Shown here: positions 1 through 8,170 of the stretch, piece after piece | Layout: the number at the start of each line of letters is the position of its first letter | Numbering within the stretch: position 1 is the stretch's first letter | Source: Rhodopirellula sp. P2 | GTDB taxonomy: Bacteria; Planctomycetota; Planctomycetia; Pirellulales; Pirellulaceae | Assembly (NCBI RefSeq): GCF_028768465.1 | Contig: NZ_CP118225.1 | Location: 6,305,001 to 6,369,000 of the forward strand | Length of the DNA: 64,000 bases | Direction: 5' to 3' | Notes under the pieces: model-generated | The model's input: only the letters and a program-made list of their open reading frames with translations | Database searches by the model: none | What the model was told of the DNA's origin: nothing | Position numbers and translations under genes: made by a program

Positions 1-304
1 CTTGGCTGACCGACGGCGGCAACGGTTGGTTGAACTGTTTGACCAGTTCCGGCTTGTAGTCAAACAAGTCGATTTGGCTGGGGGCTCCCGCCATGAACAG
101 AAAGATCACGCGTTTCGCTTTGGGAGCAAAGTGGCAACCCGCCGGGATGTCGGATGTCGCTCCGGACGCGGCGTTGGGGGCCGTTGCGTTGGCAAACTTT
201 GGCCCCAGTACCAACGATGCGAGCGCCGTGGTTCCCAATCCCATTCCGGCATTGGCCAAGAACCGACGACGATTTTCGCTTGTCGAGCTGATGTGGTTAT
301 GCAT
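1..304 (-). CDS. DUF1501 family protein, N-terminal part (cut by window edge)
   Basis: The first 101 residues are visible, starting MHNHISSTSENRRRFL. The twin-arginine-like NRRRF followed by a hydrophobic stretch (GMGLGTTALASLVLG) looks like a Tat export signal, as is usual for DUF1501. The segment KRVIFLFMAGAPSQIDLFDYKPELV is typical of the start of the DUF1501 domain, an alkaline-phosphatase-fold family abundant in planctomycetes. The ATG lies 5 nt after the stop of the upstream DUF1553 gene, so the two are almost certainly one operon; this DUF1549/DUF1553 plus DUF1501 pairing is a standard planctomycete arrangement. The molecular function of the pair is unknown. The C-terminus is outside the window. 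Confidence 0.9.
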   Translation of the reverse strand, partial: MHNHISSTSENRRRFLANAGMGLGTTALASLVLGPKFANATAPNAASGATSDIPAGCHFAPKAKRVIFLFMAGAPSQIDLFDYKPELVKQFNQPLPPSVSQ

Positions 305-309
305 AGCGA

Positions 310-3039
310 TCAATCTTTGGTCTTGGTGATATCGAGGTTGTAGAGCGTGTTGCACAGCACCGTCCAAGCGGCGAGTTCGACTTTGTCGCAAGGTTCGTCG
401 ATGGACACTCCCTCGCACAAATCGTCAACCAATTCGGGAGAGCTGGCATACTCGTCACGCAGATCGCTCAGCAGCGTATGGAGGACGTCGATTTCCTCGG
501 CATCGGGGAGTTTGGACGTGACGGTTTCGTAGGCAAACACGATCCGATCTTCGGCGGGTTCATGCAGAACGGACTGAGCCAACTGCCGAGCGGCTCGAAG
601 GTATTCACTTTCGTTAAGCAACAGCAAGGCTTGTGTCGGTGTGTTGGTTCTTTCGCGGCGTGCGATGCAAGCGTCACGATTGGGTGCGTTGAGAATTGTC
701 ATTTGCGGCGGTGGCATCGCTCGTTTCCAGAACGTGTAAACGCTACGACGATAAATGGATTCACCTTGATCAGGACGGAAGCGTTCGCCCGTCATCGATA
801 CCGCTTTCCACAACCCGTCCGGTTGCGGTGGCTTGACACTCGGTCCGTGCATTCGCGTGGACAGCAATCCGCTCGAAAACAGGATCTGGTCGCGGATCAT
901 TTCGGCATCCAGCCGATAACGCGGTCCGCGACTGAGCAGCCGATTTTCCGCGTCCGCTTTGAACTCTTCCGGTGTGGCTCGCGAAGACTGGCGGTACGTT
1001 TTGCTCATCACAATTTGCTTGAGCAACGCTTTGACGTCCCATCCCGACTCGACAAACGTCACCGCCAATTCATCCAGCAATTCAGGATGGCTGGGGACCT
1101 CGCCTTGGTTGCCAAAGTCCTCCGACGTTTTGACGAGCCCGACGCCGAAGAAGAGTTGCCAAAAACGGTTCACCGCCACGCGCGCGGTCAGCGGGTTTTC
1201 CGGAGCCACCATCCAATTGGCCAAATCCATGCGCGATGGTGTTTCGGTTTGGGTGTCCAGCGGCGGCAGAAAACCGGGGACCCCGCGTTGGACTTCTTCC
1301 CCGGGTGCATCGTACTGGCCTCGGATCAGAACGAACGTCTTTCGGACCACATCGCGGTCCTTCATCACCATCGCCTTGTCGACACCATGTTCGACCGCGA
1401 TTCGATCTCGCTGAAGCTTCGCACGTTGTTTTTGCAACTTCGCCAACGACGACTTCAACTGCCCAAGTTCATTGTGGAGAGCCTCTTTGAGAGCGTCCCA
1501 CGCACGAATTGTCTTCGCGTGAGCCTCTTCCTCAGGCGTCATAGCTTCCGCCACCTCGCTTTCCGGCAACTCATCGTCGGACGCTTCCACCTCGGCCGCA
1601 TTCCCTTCCGGATCGTCCGATTGGCTCGCGTCCTGTTCGGCAGAATCTTCTTTCGCAGGCTCGATCTCCTTGATCTGCTGAATCCGTTTGGTGATCTGGT
1701 TCGCTCGTTTATTGAGAGGAGCGATTTGCTGATCGAGTTTTGCCAATTTGGCATCCAGACGATCCAGTTCGGTCTGCTGAGCTTCGGTGGGGAAACGCAC
1801 GAATGGCTCCTGAAAACCATCCACGACTTGTCGCGGGTTGGTTTCGGGCTCGGCATCGATGTTGTTGAAGAACGCGTAGAGCGAAAAGAACTCTTTCTGC
1901 GTGATCGGGTCAAACTTGTGGTCGTGGCATTGTGCGCATTGAACGGTCAGCCCCATGAAGGCGGTGCCGACGGCGGTGACACGATCGAGCACATTCTTGA
2001 CGTGGCTTTCCTCTGGCAAAGCGGTTCCGCGATCGATGATCAAATGCAATCGATTGAATCCGGACGCGATGAGTTGATCTCGAGTCGGTTGAGGATGCAA
2101 ATCGCCAGCGATCTGGTCTCGAACAAATTCATCGTACGGAAGATTTTCATTGAATGACCGGATCACCCAATCACGATAGGCGACGTGATTGCGATAGAAG
2201 TCTTTGTGCATCCCGTTGGTGTCAGCGAAACGCACCAGGTCCAACCAGTGACGGGCGATGTGTTCGCCGAATTGAGGACGCGAGAGCAGATCGTCGACCA
2301 GTTCTTCCCACGCCAATTCGGGTGAGTCGGCGTAAGCCGATTCGAACTGGCGGATTGCTTCTCGGCTGGGTGGCAACCCCGTCAAATCGAAAGTGACTCG
2401 CCGCAAAAGCGTTCTCGCATCGGCTTCTTCTGACGGGTGGCGCCGCAGTGACTCGAGCTTTCGCAACACGAACTGATCAACCGTTTGCGCACTCCACTCA
2501 GCATTCTTGGTGATCGGTGGTTGTGGCCGTTCGGGTGCACGGAATGCCCAGAAGTCTTCGTAGACGGCACCGCTTTCGATCCAGCGCCGAATCAGTTCCG
2601 TCTCTTCTTCGTTGAACGGATCCAAGTGCGAATCCGGCGGCGGCATCAACATCGATTCATCATCGGCAGTGATCCGGTGCCAGACTTCACTTTCCTCAAC
2701 CGAGTTTGGTTCGATTGCGTATCCAATCGCCCCTTCGTCTCCGTCGGGTTGATCCAACCGCAGACCGCCCTCTCGCGAACCAGCGTCTGGACCATGACAG
2801 GCGAAGCATCGGTTCGAAAGCAACGGCCGAATGTCGCGACTGAACGAAACCGATGACTCATCGGATTCAGAGACCGGTTTGGCATCCTCGGTGTCGCGAC
2901 CAACGTCCGCGGCCTGCAAGCGAACGGGCGAGAACGGACCGAGGACGGCTGAGCAAAGGACGGCCGCCAGAATCAAGACTCGTGGCAGACGCGTCTCACG
3001 GGCGAACCGGGATGGGAAATATCGCCGTTGGAATGGCAT
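310..3039 (-). CDS. Planctomycete cytochrome: PSCyt1 heme domain + DUF1549 + DUF1553
   Basis: A 909-residue exported protein. It has a hydrophobic signal segment at about 18-43, a c-type heme motif C78-F-A-C81-H82 followed by a planctomycete cytochrome C domain (about 68-165), DUF1549 (about 183-400) and DUF1553 in the last third (about 600-870). A second CXXCH (CAQCH, 'VQCAQCHDHKFDPITQ') sits inside the DUF1549 region as usual for the family. Between the DUFs is a long charged, probably coiled-coil insert rich in Lys, Gln and Glu (about 415-560), which varies in the family. It probably acts in the periplasm or cell envelope; its substrate is unknown. It is the first gene of a two-gene operon with the DUF1501 gene. 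Confidence 0.93.
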   Translation of the reverse strand: MPFQRRYFPSRFARETRLPRVLILAAVLCSAVLGPFSPVRLQAADVGRDTEDAKPVSESDESSVSFSRDIRPLLSNRCFACHGPDAGSREGGLRLDQPDGDEGAIGYAIEPNSVEESEVWHRITADDESMLMPPPDSHLDPFNEEETELIRRWIESGAVYEDFWAFRAPERPQPPITKNAEWSAQTVDQFVLRKLESLRRHPSEEADARTLLRRVTFDLTGLPPSREAIRQFESAYADSPELAWEELVDDLLSRPQFGEHIARHWLDLVRFADTNGMHKDFYRNHVAYRDWVIRSFNENLPYDEFVRDQIAGDLHPQPTRDQLIASGFNRLHLIIDRGTALPEESHVKNVLDRVTAVGTAFMGLTVQCAQCHDHKFDPITQKEFFSLYAFFNNIDAEPETNPRQVVDGFQEPFVRFPTEAQQTELDRLDAKLAKLDQQIAPLNKRANQITKRIQQIKEIEPAKEDSAEQDASQSDDPEGNAAEVEASDDELPESEVAEAMTPEEEAHAKTIRAWDALKEALHNELGQLKSSLAKLQKQRAKLQRDRIAVEHGVDKAMVMKDRDVVRKTFVLIRGQYDAPGEEVQRGVPGFLPPLDTQTETPSRMDLANWMVAPENPLTARVAVNRFWQLFFGVGLVKTSEDFGNQGEVPSHPELLDELAVTFVESGWDVKALLKQIVMSKTYRQSSRATPEEFKADAENRLLSRGPRYRLDAEMIRDQILFSSGLLSTRMHGPSVKPPQPDGLWKAVSMTGERFRPDQGESIYRRSVYTFWKRAMPPPQMTILNAPNRDACIARRERTNTPTQALLLLNESEYLRAARQLAQSVLHEPAEDRIVFAYETVTSKLPDAEEIDVLHTLLSDLRDEYASSPELVDDLCEGVSIDEPCDKVELAAWTVLCNTLYNLDITKTKD

Positions 3040-4004
3040 AGGTGATAATCAGCGTTCGGCGGCAGGGTTGTAGGCGGGATTCAAGCAGTGTAGATCGAAC
3101 AGGATCACTTGAAAGGATGGTGGTGAGTCTCGGCGAAACGGTACTCGCACGAGGCACCCGTGATTGTCCTCCTGAACGGGGATCTTTTTGCGGGCAATTT
3201 TTCTTGATCGATTCGTTTTTTCGAAAATCACGCTCGTTTTTCGGTAACAACGCACAAGATTACAGCGATGTCGGGATGACACTGTTGATGGCTGCTCGTC
3301 AAAGATCGACGGGGCCAGTCATCATCCGCATCGCGACATGCTGCCCCCAATGGAAGCGGTGCCACTGGTTGCCGAGTATCCTGGCGGAAACTTGAGCGAG
3401 ATTCAGTTTGAAATTTCGGTCTCGTCAACTTGACTCCCACCCTTGCTGTTCAGTCTTTCCATGCAGATTTTTGTTCGTGCGTTGTTTGTCGTGGCTCTGG
3501 TGGCCGGTGGTGCAGGCGTTTGTTGCCAAGCAGACGATGTCGCATCGAACTCATAGGCCGAAACGGGAGGGGGCGGAAAACGAGAATTCTGTGGGAGGGC
3601 AATCCGCGCTGCCTCCCATGCCCGGCCCTCACCCTCGCGTACGCCTGAACGGCGTCGCTCGAACTCTCCCCAAACTTCGTTTCGGGAGAGGTGCGTCAGG
3701 TGGAAAAACACCAGCAAGTGGTATCGAGAACTGCGACACCCCAAAGCGAGCCGGCGGCCTCTCGATGGACTTGGCACGATCGTGCTGGTCGCTTGCGCAA
3801 TCGCAAAGGTTTGCAGTCACGCCCCCAGCTAGACTGGGGCTGTCCTGGCGACGCTAGTGCGCCGAACGAAGGTTTTCACATCCCTTAGCCGAATTTCGCG
3901 TGAACGAAGATGGCTGGCAAGATCGACGCCAGTTGCCCCGTTTTTCGTGGATTTGACCTGCTAGGGGGTGATCTGCTGAGCTTTCCTCCATCCTGGTTCG
4001 ACCA
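3040..4004. other. Long intergenic region with gene remnants
   Basis: Nearly 1 kb without an intact gene. At 3461-3556 there is a 31-codon signal-peptide-like reading frame (separate entry). From about 3560 to 3860 the sequence is a low-information stretch containing CCCTCACCCTCGCGTACGCC and a later CTCTCCC / GGGAGAGG inverted pair around 3664-3692. It looks like an intergenic repeat, but no second copy was found in this window. The 5' part should contain the promoter of the minus-strand operon that begins at 3039; no clear hexamers can be assigned. Confidence 0.5.
3461..3556 (+). pseudogene. Signal-peptide stub, 31 codons
   Basis: ATG to TAG encodes 31 residues beginning MQIFVRALFVVALVAGG, continuing AGVCCQADD and ending after DVASNS. 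This is a complete secretion signal (basic start, about 13 hydrophobic residues, Cys near a possible lipobox or cleavage site) with almost nothing after it. The likeliest reading is the remaining 5' end of an exported protein gene whose body was deleted, next to another deletion remnant at 4005. A genuine small exported peptide cannot be excluded. Confidence 0.4.
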
Positions 4005-4328
4005 TTGAAGACACTCCTTTCCATTCTGTTTCTGACGACAATCACTGTCACGGCCTCGTCGTCTGTTTCCGCTCTCGAGCCACAACGATTGCGGTGCGAG
4101 TACCTGGAGAATCCAACCGGGATCGACGCAGCGCGGCCTCGACTGAGTTGGCAGGTCACATCCGATCAACGAGGACAATCGGACGCCGTGAACGCCTATC
4201 TTTTCGCAATTCCTGAAGGACTGACCGTGGGAAAACTACGCTTCGATCCCTTCGCGACTTACGATGAGTACGCGAATGCTGGCGAAATGAAGATCGAATC
4301 GATCTCGATTTATCGACTGGTCGATTGA
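4005..4328 (+). pseudogene. Deletion chimera: alpha-L-rhamnosidase N-terminus joined to a carbohydrate-module C-terminus
   Basis: 107 codons from a TTG start. Residues 1-24 are a signal peptide. Residues about 25-60 (LRCEYLENPTGIDAARPRLS followed by WQVTSDQRGQ) match the well-known opening of bacterial alpha-L-rhamnosidases (GH78), which are normally about 900 residues or more. From about residue 64 the sequence becomes YLFAIPEGLTVGKLRFDPF and then EMKIESISIYRL, which resembles the end of a galactose-binding-like module such as the one at the C-terminus of the downstream sulfatase. An in-frame internal deletion that fused the two ends explains this best. The enzyme's catalytic barrel is absent. 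Confidence 0.65.
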
Positions 4329-4433
4329 TCGTTCAGTCATCCGTTCCACTTCCACTTCAACCAACCCCGCATCCCTCCTACCTCAACACTGGCCTGCCGC
4401 CACACCGACTGCCAATCCCCACCGGACAACACC

Positions 4434-7103
4434 ATGAATCGAATCGCTCTCTCATTGCTCGCCTTCGCCATGTGCGTTTGCACTGGCCTTGTCGTGGCGG
4501 GTGAACTTGACCCTCAACAGCTTGCTTGGCATGCAAAGTACAAAGGCCAAGACAACGCTCCTTTGCCCGAGGAGATGTTGCTCAACACGGACTCCGAGCC
4601 AGATCTGTCGGAGGGATTCACTTCGCTGTTCAATGGCAAGGACCTGAGTGGCTGGACAGCCAAAGGTGGCAGCTGCACATTTGAGGTGAAAGACGGGATT
4701 CTGGTTGGCAAAGTGGTGCCAGGTTCCAACAGCACCTATCTATCAACCGAACGCGATGACTTCGACGACTTCATCTTTACCTGCGACATGAAGTGGGAAG
4801 AACAGTGCAACAGCGGGGTGATGTTTCGAGCTCAATCCAAGCCCGGCAAGAACGGAACGGAAACGGTGTTTGGCCCCCAGGCCGAAATGGAGGGTGTCGC
4901 TCAAGATCGCCATTGGTCGGGTGGCATCTATGGTCAGAGCTGCGGCGGCTTCTTTTATCCGTTGTGGCTGAAAGAACACCAGGCAGCCCGGGCGGCCACC
5001 AAGAAAGACGCTTGGAATCGGGTGACCATTTCTGCTCAAGGCAATGTGGTCAAAACCTGGATCAACGGTGTACCAGCGACCCACTGGATCGACGATGGAT
5101 CCTACCCCCAAGGCTTCTTCGGCCTGCAGGTTCACAAAGGTGCGAAAGGCACCGTGTTGTGGAAGAACATCCGAGTGAAAGAGCTCGAGAAAGAACCCGC
5201 CGCAACACCAAATGCCAGTGCATCAAAGCGTCCCAACGTGCTGTTCATCCTGGCCGATGATCTTGGGTGGAGCGACACGACGCTGTTTGGAACCACCAAG
5301 CTTTATCAGACACCCAATATCGAACGACTTGCAAAGCGTGGGATGACGTTCACTCGGGCATACTCGTCCAGTCCGCTGTGCTCGCCAACACGAGCGAGTG
5401 TTTTGACCGGGCTCAGCCCCGCGCGGCACGGCATCACTTCCCCGACCTGTCACCTGCCGAAGGTGGTTTTGGAACCGAAGGTGCCGACGACAGGACCACC
5501 GAACAAGTTCTCAACGATTCCCGAATCCGTTTCGCGGTTGGACACCAAGTACTACACGCTTGCCGAAATGTTCCAAGACAACGGCTACGCGACCGGGCAT
5601 TTTGGAAAATGGCATCTGGGCCCTGAACCCTACTCTCCGTTGGAACATGGTTTTGACATCGACGTGCCGCACCATCCTGGCCCGGGTCCTGCTGGCAGCT
5701 ACGTCGCACCTTGGAAGTTCAAGGACTTTGATCACGATCCGATGATCCCGGACGAGCACCTCGAAGACAGGATGGCCAAAGAAGCGGTTCGCTTCCTCGA
5801 GCAACACACAAACGAGCCGTTCTTCCTGAACTACTGGATGTTCAGCGTTCACGCACCGTTTGACGCCAAGAAAGAGTTGATCGAAGAATATCGAGATCGC
5901 GTCGACCCCAAAGATCCTCAACGTTGCCCCACGTACGCCGCGATGATCGAAAGCATGGACGATGCGATTGGCACGTTGCTGGACACGCTGGACCGTCTGG
6001 GAATCGCCGACGAAACGATCATCATTTTCGCATCGGACAACGGTGGCAACATGTACAACGAAGTCGATGGCACAACCGCAACCAGCAACGCTCCGCTGCG
6101 AGGCGGCAAGGCGACGATGTACGAAGGCGGTGTGCGTGGCCCGGCGATCGTTGTCCAGCCCGGTGTGGTGGAACCCGGATCACGAAGCGATGCGATCATT
6201 CAAAGCATCGATTTCTATCCGACGCTCTTGGAGATGTTGTCGATCGACGCTCAGCCGGACCAGCGTTTCGATGGTGTCAGCATCGTCCCCGCATTGCAGG
6301 AGAAGCCGCTGCAGCGAGACGCGATCTTCACCTACTTCCCTCATGATCCTCCCGTGCCAAATTGGATGCCGCCTTCGGTCAGCGTGCATCAAGGCGATTG
6401 GAAACTCATCCGCATCTTTCATGGCGATCCAAACGGTTCGCATCGCTACAAACTTTTCAACTTGAAGAACGACCTCGGTGAACGAACCAACCTGGCGGCA
6501 AAACATCCCGACCGGGTCCAGCAGATGGACAAGTTGATCGAGCACCATCTGGTTGAAACCAAAGCCGTCAGACCGCTGGCCAACAAAAACTTTGATCCCG
6601 CCAAATACAACGCTGCCGCCGAAGGCAAGGGCAATCTGAAAGGCAGCGACAATCAAAAGAAGCCCCCCAAGAACCAAGCTCGCCGAAATCCGGTCGCCGG
6701 TTGGCTCCCTGGTGGAACGTGTGAGCTGTCGCTGTCCAATGGCAAGTTGCGAGTCAACAGCACCGGCGGTGATCCCCACTTGAGTTCCTCACTTCCCGAA
6801 GTGGTGAAGGCATCCACGATGACATTCACCGTTGAGATGCAATCAAAGTCATCAGGTCGCGGGCAGGTGTTCTGGAAGGAAGTTGGCCAGCCGTATTCAG
6901 CGGAGCGAAGCCAAGGCTTTGATGTGATCCACGATGGAAACGTTCATACCTATTCCATCCAGCTTTCGCCGCAGGGCCCAGTGCAGGGCGTCCGAATCGA
7001 CCCGTCCAATGGCGCTGGCCAAATCGAGATTCAGAACATGCGTTTGCTCGCTGGCAACGGCGTCCCCATCCACGAATGGAACTTCGCGGACGCCGGTCGC
7101 TAA
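4434..7103 (+). CDS. DUF1080 (LamG-like) - sulfatase fusion protein
   Basis: 889 residues. Signal peptide 1-23; DUF1080/3-keto-disaccharide-hydrolase-like beta-sandwich about 60-250 ([13 protein letters not shown] start); type I sulfatase about 267-700 with metal ligands D275-D276 (LADDLGWSD) and the formylglycine signature C316-S-P-T-R320 ([11 protein letters not shown]). A third module (about 740-889) has a galactose-binding-like pattern ending [13 protein letters not shown]. The sulfatase would remove sulfate esters from a glycan outside the cytoplasm after Cys316 is converted to formylglycine; DUF1080 and the C-terminal part probably bind or act on the carbohydrate. The gene heads a plus-strand group of sulfatases. 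Confidence 0.92.
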   Translation: MNRIALSLLAFAMCVCTGLVVAGELDPQQLAWHAKYKGQDNAPLPEEMLLNTDSEPDLSEGFTSLFNGKDLSGWTAKGGSCTFEVKDGILVGKVVPGSNSTYLSTERDDFDDFIFTCDMKWEEQCNSGVMFRAQSKPGKNGTETVFGPQAEMEGVAQDRHWSGGIYGQSCGGFFYPLWLKEHQAARAATKKDAWNRVTISAQGNVVKTWINGVPATHWIDDGSYPQGFFGLQVHKGAKGTVLWKNIRVKELEKEPAATPNASASKRPNVLFILADDLGWSDTTLFGTTKLYQTPNIERLAKRGMTFTRAYSSSPLCSPTRASVLTGLSPARHGITSPTCHLPKVVLEPKVPTTGPPNKFSTIPESVSRLDTKYYTLAEMFQDNGYATGHFGKWHLGPEPYSPLEHGFDIDVPHHPGPGPAGSYVAPWKFKDFDHDPMIPDEHLEDRMAKEAVRFLEQHTNEPFFLNYWMFSVHAPFDAKKELIEEYRDRVDPKDPQRCPTYAAMIESMDDAIGTLLDTLDRLGIADETIIIFASDNGGNMYNEVDGTTATSNAPLRGGKATMYEGGVRGPAIVVQPGVVEPGSRSDAIIQSIDFYPTLLEMLSIDAQPDQRFDGVSIVPALQEKPLQRDAIFTYFPHDPPVPNWMPPSVSVHQGDWKLIRIFHGDPNGSHRYKLFNLKNDLGERTNLAAKHPDRVQQMDKLIEHHLVETKAVRPLANKNFDPAKYNAAAEGKGNLKGSDNQKKPPKNQARRNPVAGWLPGGTCELSLSNGKLRVNSTGGDPHLSSSLPEVVKASTMTFTVEMQSKSSGRGQVFWKEVGQPYSAERSQGFDVIHDGNVHTYSIQLSPQGPVQGVRIDPSNGAGQIEIQNMRLLAGNGVPIHEWNFADAGR

Positions 7104-7242
7104 GCACGTACGATGGTCTTCCTAGACCGTCGTCAACAAACAGTACGATGGTCTTCCAAGACCGTCGGGAGAACAGCGTCTTTTGTTTTGGTCGGGCTTG
7201 GAAGCCCAACCTACGGGTGTTTGGCTTGGAAGCCCTACCTAC
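7104..7242. repeat. Upstream REP cluster of the RAYT gene (four REP hairpins)
   Basis: Four short hairpins directly after the sulfatase stop. Two on the plus strand (7108-7132 and 7143-7167) read GTAC, then stem GATGGTCTT, loop CC, stem AAGACCGTC; the first copy has one stem mismatch. Two on the minus strand (7191-7214 and about 7219-7242) read GTAG, then GTTGGGCTT, CC, AAGCCCGAC; the last is imperfect. All have a tetranucleotide GTAN and a 9-bp stem with a T-G wobble at its third pair. This is the architecture of REP sequences mobilised by RAYT proteins. The segment 7143-7214 recurs almost exactly at 8052-8123. Confidence 0.85.
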
Positions 7243-7289
7243 GAGGAACCAGGCATGAAGGATCTTTCGAACAGAATAAGGAGTCTCAC

Positions 7290-7982
7290 GTGAGCGAAAC
7301 ATTTCACTTGAATGCTCCTCCCGGTTTTCGCGGATTGCATCCAGATCTGCCCATCGAAACTTATCACCGGCACCTTCCACACTGGCGGCAGGCCGGAGCG
7401 ACCTATGCGATCACATTTCGGCTGGCAGACTCAATTCCACAAGAACAACTTCGAAGCCTTCAACGATGGCGAGAGATATGGGAGCGATCGAACGGACAAC
7501 CACAAACAGACGCCGATTGGGAACAACTCGCGAAACAGATCACCCACCGTACCGAAGCCTGGCTGGACGAAGGCTACGGCGAGTGCGTGTTTGAGAACCC
7601 TACGTTAGCCGATGTGATGGCAAAGTCGATGTTGCAGTTCCAAAACGATCGTTATGTCACGTCTTGTTATTGCGTGATGCACAATCACGTTCACCTTGTG
7701 ATGAAACCACTGGGTGACCAACTTCTTGAAAAGATTCTTCGAGACTTGAAGGGGTATGTCAGCCGCATGGTCAATCGAGAACGGCATCGAGAGGGTCCCC
7801 TTTGGACGCAAGAAAGCCACGACCGAATCATCCGAGATGAAGAACATCTCTATCGCGTCATTCAGTACATCGGCAACAACCCAAAGAAGGCCGGTTATGA
7901 ACAGCGGCAATGGGTTCGCTGGATTCACCCCGATTGGGAATCGAAAGGCTGGGGATTTCGGGATTCGAGAGACAGGAAATGA
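7290..7982 (+). CDS. rayT: REP-associated tyrosine transposase (RAYT, Y1/HUH family)
   Basis: 230 residues from GTG at 7290, chosen because AAGGAG lies at 7278-7283, six nt upstream; longer upstream starts would run back through the REP hairpins. The HUH motif is H131-N-H133-V-H135 (VMHNHVHLV) and the likely catalytic tyrosine is Y156 in LKGYVSRMVN. The C-terminus (VIQYIGNNPKKAGY) is typical of RAYTs. RAYTs are single-strand-specific HUH nucleases that recognise REP hairpins with their 5' tetranucleotide. REP clusters flank the gene on both sides, which strongly supports the call. Confidence 0.92.
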   Translation: MSETFHLNAPPGFRGLHPDLPIETYHRHLPHWRQAGATYAITFRLADSIPQEQLRSLQRWREIWERSNGQPQTDADWEQLAKQITHRTEAWLDEGYGECVFENPTLADVMAKSMLQFQNDRYVTSCYCVMHNHVHLVMKPLGDQLLEKILRDLKGYVSRMVNRERHREGPLWTQESHDRIIRDEEHLYRVIQYIGNNPKKAGYEQRQWVRWIHPDWESKGWGFRDSRDRK

Positions 7983-8012
7983 GAGATGAGACTGGTCAAG
8001 TGCAACGTGAGA

Positions 8013-8123
8013 AACCGTACGATGGTCTTCCAAGACCGTCATCAACAATCCGTACGATGGTCTTCCAAGACCGTCGGGAGAACAGCGTCCTCTGTTTTGG
8101 TCGGGCTTGGAAGCCCAACCTAC
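8013..8123. repeat. Downstream REP cluster of the RAYT gene (three REP hairpins)
   Basis: Plus-strand hairpins at 8017-8040 and 8052-8075 (GTAC plus a GATGGTCTT stem, CC loop) and a minus-strand hairpin at 8100-8123 (GTAG plus a GTTGGGCTT stem). Segment 8052-8123 matches the upstream segment 7143-7214 with only two differences, both in the spacer between the hairpins. The transposase gene is therefore bracketed by nearly identical REP pairs in direct orientation. Confidence 0.85.
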
Positions 8124-8170
8124 GGACACCACCTCCAAAACATCGCAACCAACTTCTAGAGACAACTGAG

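Noticed and set aside
478-2157. 559-codon plus-strand open frame opposite the DUF1549/DUF1553 gene
   Set aside because: Arg/His/Phe-rich translation without domains; the opposite strand encodes a clear multi-domain cytochrome. It is an antisense shadow typical of GC-rich genes.
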